Positions 63,101-64,000 of a DNA stretch of 64,000 bases are shown here, piece after piece. How positions within the stretch are numbered: the stretch's first letter is position 1; each line of letters starts with the position of its first letter. The notes beneath the pieces are model-generated. The model saw nothing but the letters and a program-made list of their open reading frames with translations. It made no database searches and had not been told where the DNA came from. This stretch comes from Hassallia byssoidea VB512170 (GTDB taxonomy: Bacteria; Cyanobacteriota; Cyanobacteriia; Cyanobacteriales; Nostocaceae), in the NCBI RefSeq assembly GCF_000817785.2, contig NZ_JTCM02000005.1:1-64000 (forward strand). The letters are read 5' to 3'. The translations under genes and the position numbers were made by a program.

Positions 63101-64000
63101 GGAAAATATAAAGTATGGAAGCTTCAGGGTAATAACGAAGAAAACCTTGTTGTAGAATTTAAGGTAATTGCCCAAGAAAGTAAAGAAGATTTTAAGAAAG
63201 ATGCAGACCGTTTATGGAAGCAAGAATTTGCAAAACCCGTAAGCGATAGAAATTTCAGCATTCCAGTCAGTTTTCAAAAACAATATAGCGATATTCGTCC
63301 AGCCTACGCAATAACAGTTCACAACTCTCAAGGTAAAACTATCAAAAAAGGACTAGTTGATGAAACTAACATCAACTACCGCCTAAAACTAGCTCTCCAA
63401 GAACAAGACCCAGAAGAGCGCACACGAGGTATCAAAGAACACAACCAACTGCGCTATGTCGCAATGACCCGGTTTAAAGAGCAAGTGTTCGTTCTTAATG
63501 CTGAACGCGAACGGGAAGTTGAAGCGTTAAAACTTCAACAAGCTAAGGCTACACTGAAAGCGCCTACTTCCCGGAATCTCAGTTTCGGTGAGCAACCCCA
63601 GGGACAAACTAACAGTAAACCACTAGGTAATACTATAGAAACACCAGGAAACGGAAATCAATTAATAAGCTTGCCTTCTTCAAACCAAGCTGATCAAACA
63701 AAAGCTATCGAAATCCTGGGTAAAATTAGTCCAGAAAAAGTCGAAACACTCAAATACCACCTGGAAAGCCACCTCAAACCCTTACTTGAGGAAGATAAAT
63801 CGAACTACGCGCCCGGACGACAGGTTGCATGGGTAGGCGCAAAGTGGGATTTAAAAGACAAAGACTTTAAACCAGGAGTACAAGACGATGCGCTAATGCA
63901 GCTCGTCAAGCAGGTATACCCTGATGCCAACATCGCACTCGTCACCTACTCACAACAACCAGGAACTGGGATCAGCTACCACCGCGATGACTCCTACGCC
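57191..64000 (+). CDS. Giant multidomain protein: RNA-polymerase-like double-psi barrel core + RecD-like helicase + AlkB-like domain (3' end outside window)
   Basis: ATG 57191 opens a frame with no stop for 2270 codons. N-terminal motifs follow the order of the RNAP/cellular RdRP core: GDCYGQIS (144-151), YRFGKGTLRP (K190), LILPISAFKG (K223), LNFRSPFLNSNG (R429), RDYDGDCIGF with the metal triad D548-D550-D552, then VGVINNHL and QIAVDLFKSAKKPE (D725, K728). Residues about 750-1650 are unassigned, with long beta-rich and disordered stretches. A RecD-like helicase follows: GYAGTGKT (1691-1698), IIVVDEGSM (D1785), GDKAQLPPVG (1812-1821), YAITVHNSQGKT and YVAMTRF (from 2089). The last residues, ISYHRDDSYA, fit the H-x-D of an AlkB-type dioxygenase. 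It may prime and unwind DNA during transfer; this is inference. Confidence 0.75.
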   Translation, partial: MTIQAKHFDTRLNQWIHTDGNTNNPNSLLKEELNNTLLEHFFPGVNFSFGHMDEKSTALQLEQHPERHKLLLSSKTRLLYGPEECLDTIRQLCPDNKDRGAYGSIFLGACKNAVNRELNILIVDDSNGENGGIINNDQAYRLTGDCYGQISTELYYELTNHFEGDKYRVIQHRFGWTDLDGNDTKYRFGKGTLRPANLDQILNYQNPNNQTKVDLILPISAFKGTDKDNPNGPTKPQIQPGLYQQNIWLGEKSQSELGKTAISQLLASFPNGVKDFTEQLELEAKKLKEAQDDPRQLAQLYCEKYEKRKAFLEEQATTLEEQAESDSTVAEELETLRDGAGAPAVGDRLTNDSFIYKLIKADLLGVGQLLETEKVQRELARFVQNEWKEIAIGKTLTFSRAMVIPSKHLQNGEISIPHYQDGEQVLNFRSPFLNSNGLCVSTNKVVDDILGPDGKPLAGVIAVSDETSDRIYNRLNSQIKSILPEAQGKSLQLKGIENYLDQNIGKLETRDKIEFTNKFNEYITELQSAGYELEILPQESEQERQARDYDGDCIGFEQACKYPNLTAEALERNLPQNAYDPTVKLKKQSFYQEDGSQPEFEEIAIHMSDGMSVGVINNHLTSIEALESEIPILKNFGSEKDQVEYVQLVAKHYEDLFKTEAWAKSKGIEGKEVPEKYRGYMEEFVQNALQEPLTQDNALKAMSVNTKMYREMIAEAAFQNQIAVDLFKSAKKPEMEIIRSNSRILHREVNYIKDKKKDVYVDETIKPTGYSPVELLIAKTNQYFEKARLESRELVQFQDLFKGVEFSNSQRLQCSVAKKEFDESFSLANQISRQKETEKGPSAKITLANGNQVSVTNLLQYDSESIWNANKITFKLSETSEEKRNSSRPHKYVVYAQINDETENGKPKFRALGTLAKEQENKLEEIGITPRQEVTSNKISFQPELSEGQIKLLYQKAYQAAEEFYNSIPSDQKLAMAAATWAVSTTRESSNNDTTQKKVSNFAFATFPKEIINQLENLQFTEVKITGFERNSKVFYEENQNQTQEIRFNITEAGKSVVEIKNEDGEYQTFGNIEGNSGRLPIDTTASAIIEKGEIYTNSVTTKIPGLPEFTFKVGEANRFELKDRRFHNEVAALTIERVNLTREDYTIYIQEGNKQEKLGNIDKDSLKEAINQGWLKEKPGEGQQLQLKIQSITTGQNAYAIGKTPEGKLLRINLTNQKYKKKEINDQEYRNISVKAFDKKYVYIAKIGEQPLGIIGQHKERLERAFNNNSRYSQYNRQDSSSSVIQQLIDRGYLREDQTKVTIPVQITSNESTCKITINPEKVQYPDQWIKRSQLISNEQPIRSEQQDKSNHILSKINERPTIMFQDEEQKLVGLVGLAVDKKLAERTKKYLDKVGVSYEQLPATQARLEAKKGMTVFMLDESTISDELKQTFIERAGGNIKSAVTPSQPSPIIPEQTVYFYNQNQQYSSADGSQVETKEAIGIVVPAQDAIAVTNWLESKSAENNYFLENNTATFIITKTETNEELSQELNALIGEVINIGEIDGFDRYKQLSAELNQKLETQDSLLPSNQTSPDSEYFQALKALPNRPKELSQSETPIPIVPAKPIEEEVKSTQPDIAVQASSATKKLAENSASQAKAAETRKQVETVLQNSTDSLNSGQKAALVKMVAFSQQPVSGHVKDNEFLLTGYAGTGKTYVIQQLLKTLEQSGHQTRICFTAPTNSAVKVLREMAESQGIQAETKTTHSLLGLKEKYNELTGEVYYDCDKKERSNQHLKYDIIVVDEGSMVNKALYEKLEEVAKQGVKVIYMGDKAQLPPVGEPESPIFQIENCADLTEVMRYGGDIGKTAETIRNNLDTDNPEPIRTCSDGTIVAVSKEEFKNKVTELFSSEEFKQDNSSIKVIAYTNNRVDQINALVKEQLFGKDSPEYVSGMRIIARESVTKDNGETVEVLLHNSEEMTITEAEQIQEGKYKVWKLQGNNEENLVVEFKVIAQESKEDFKKDADRLWKQEFAKPVSDRNFSIPVSFQKQYSDIRPAYAITVHNSQGKTIKKGLVDETNINYRLKLALQEQDPEERTRGIKEHNQLRYVAMTRFKEQVFVLNAEREREVEALKLQQAKATLKAPTSRNLSFGEQPQGQTNSKPLGNTIETPGNGNQLISLPSSNQADQTKAIEILGKISPEKVETLKYHLESHLKPLLEEDKSNYAPGRQVAWVGAKWDLKDKDFKPGVQDDALMQLVKQVYPDANIALVTYSQQPGTGISYHRDDSYA
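58199..58235. repeat. GC-rich palindromic repeat within the giant gene
   Basis: The block GCGATGGCGCGGGAGC followed by GCCCGCCGTAGGCGATCGCC is far richer in GC than its flanks. It encodes residues DGAGAPAVGDR (about 338-348), a likely disordered insert between helices, and does not break the frame. Confidence 0.55.

Noticed and set aside
57191-64000. TraA/TraI-type relaxase-helicase
   Set aside because: No relaxase histidine triad is found in the N-terminus; a separate relaxase is encoded at 54757, and the N-terminal motifs fit an RNA-polymerase-like core better.

Overview
The window looks like part of a large plasmid, or a plasmid-like integrated element, from a filamentous cyanobacterium. 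The octamer GCGATCGC and its close variants (HIP1-like sites) recur throughout. Short GC-rich palindromic repeats of cyanobacterial type sit between and inside genes, and the genes are otherwise AT-rich. I see no rRNA, tRNA or ribosomal protein genes and no CRISPR array. What dominates instead is replication, segregation and transfer genes.

Layout. (1) 1-13.5 kb is an accessory region: the end of a tyrosine recombinase; a ribbon-helix-helix gene interrupted by a palindromic repeat; arrays of 21-22 bp repeats that may be transposon ends; an XRE regulator, a 109-aa protein and a very large Schlafen/AlbA-ATPase-Argonaute fusion; a NADAR protein; a DpdA-like DNA-modification transglycosylase; a zinc-ribbon/AP2-like protein; an integrase remnant; and a parDE toxin-antitoxin pair. 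(2) 13.5-25.9 kb holds an MrfA/YprA-type helicase, a primase-polymerase, and a run of genes that by order and motifs looks like a diverged PRTRC cassette (E-C-F-B-A-ThiF), followed by a nuclease-like gene and an adenine methyltransferase. (3) 26-41 kb encodes most of a replisome: beta clamp, gamma/tau-like, delta-like and delta-prime-like clamp-loader subunits, a compact family B DNA polymerase, SSB, and small proteins carrying clamp-binding or SSB-like tails. (4) 41-54 kb is a segregation region: ParA/ParB, a ParM-like protein with a small partner, a second actin-like ATPase, and a probable ParR-like protein whose upstream DNA carries iterons spaced exactly 11 bp apart. A RadD-like helicase also lies here. 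(5) 54.4-64 kb is a mobilization module: MobC-like protein, HxH relaxase, and an open reading frame of at least 2270 codons that runs off the window.

The 57191-64000 protein is the most unusual item. Its N-terminal part carries, in the correct order, motifs resembling the double-psi beta-barrel catalytic core of RNA polymerases and cellular RNA-dependent RNA polymerases (DYDGD at residues 548-552). This is followed by a RecD-like superfamily 1 helicase and then the start of what looks like an AlkB-type dioxygenase.

Working together (inference): the replicon seems able to supply much of its own elongation machinery. The proposed parts are primase-polymerase, family B polymerase, clamp, loader and SSB, with the consensus clamp-binding pentapeptide at the termini of several proteins. 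It also has three segregation loci and the start of a transfer region. No type IV secretion genes are visible. Function calls rest on motifs read by eye; no database search or structure prediction was run.
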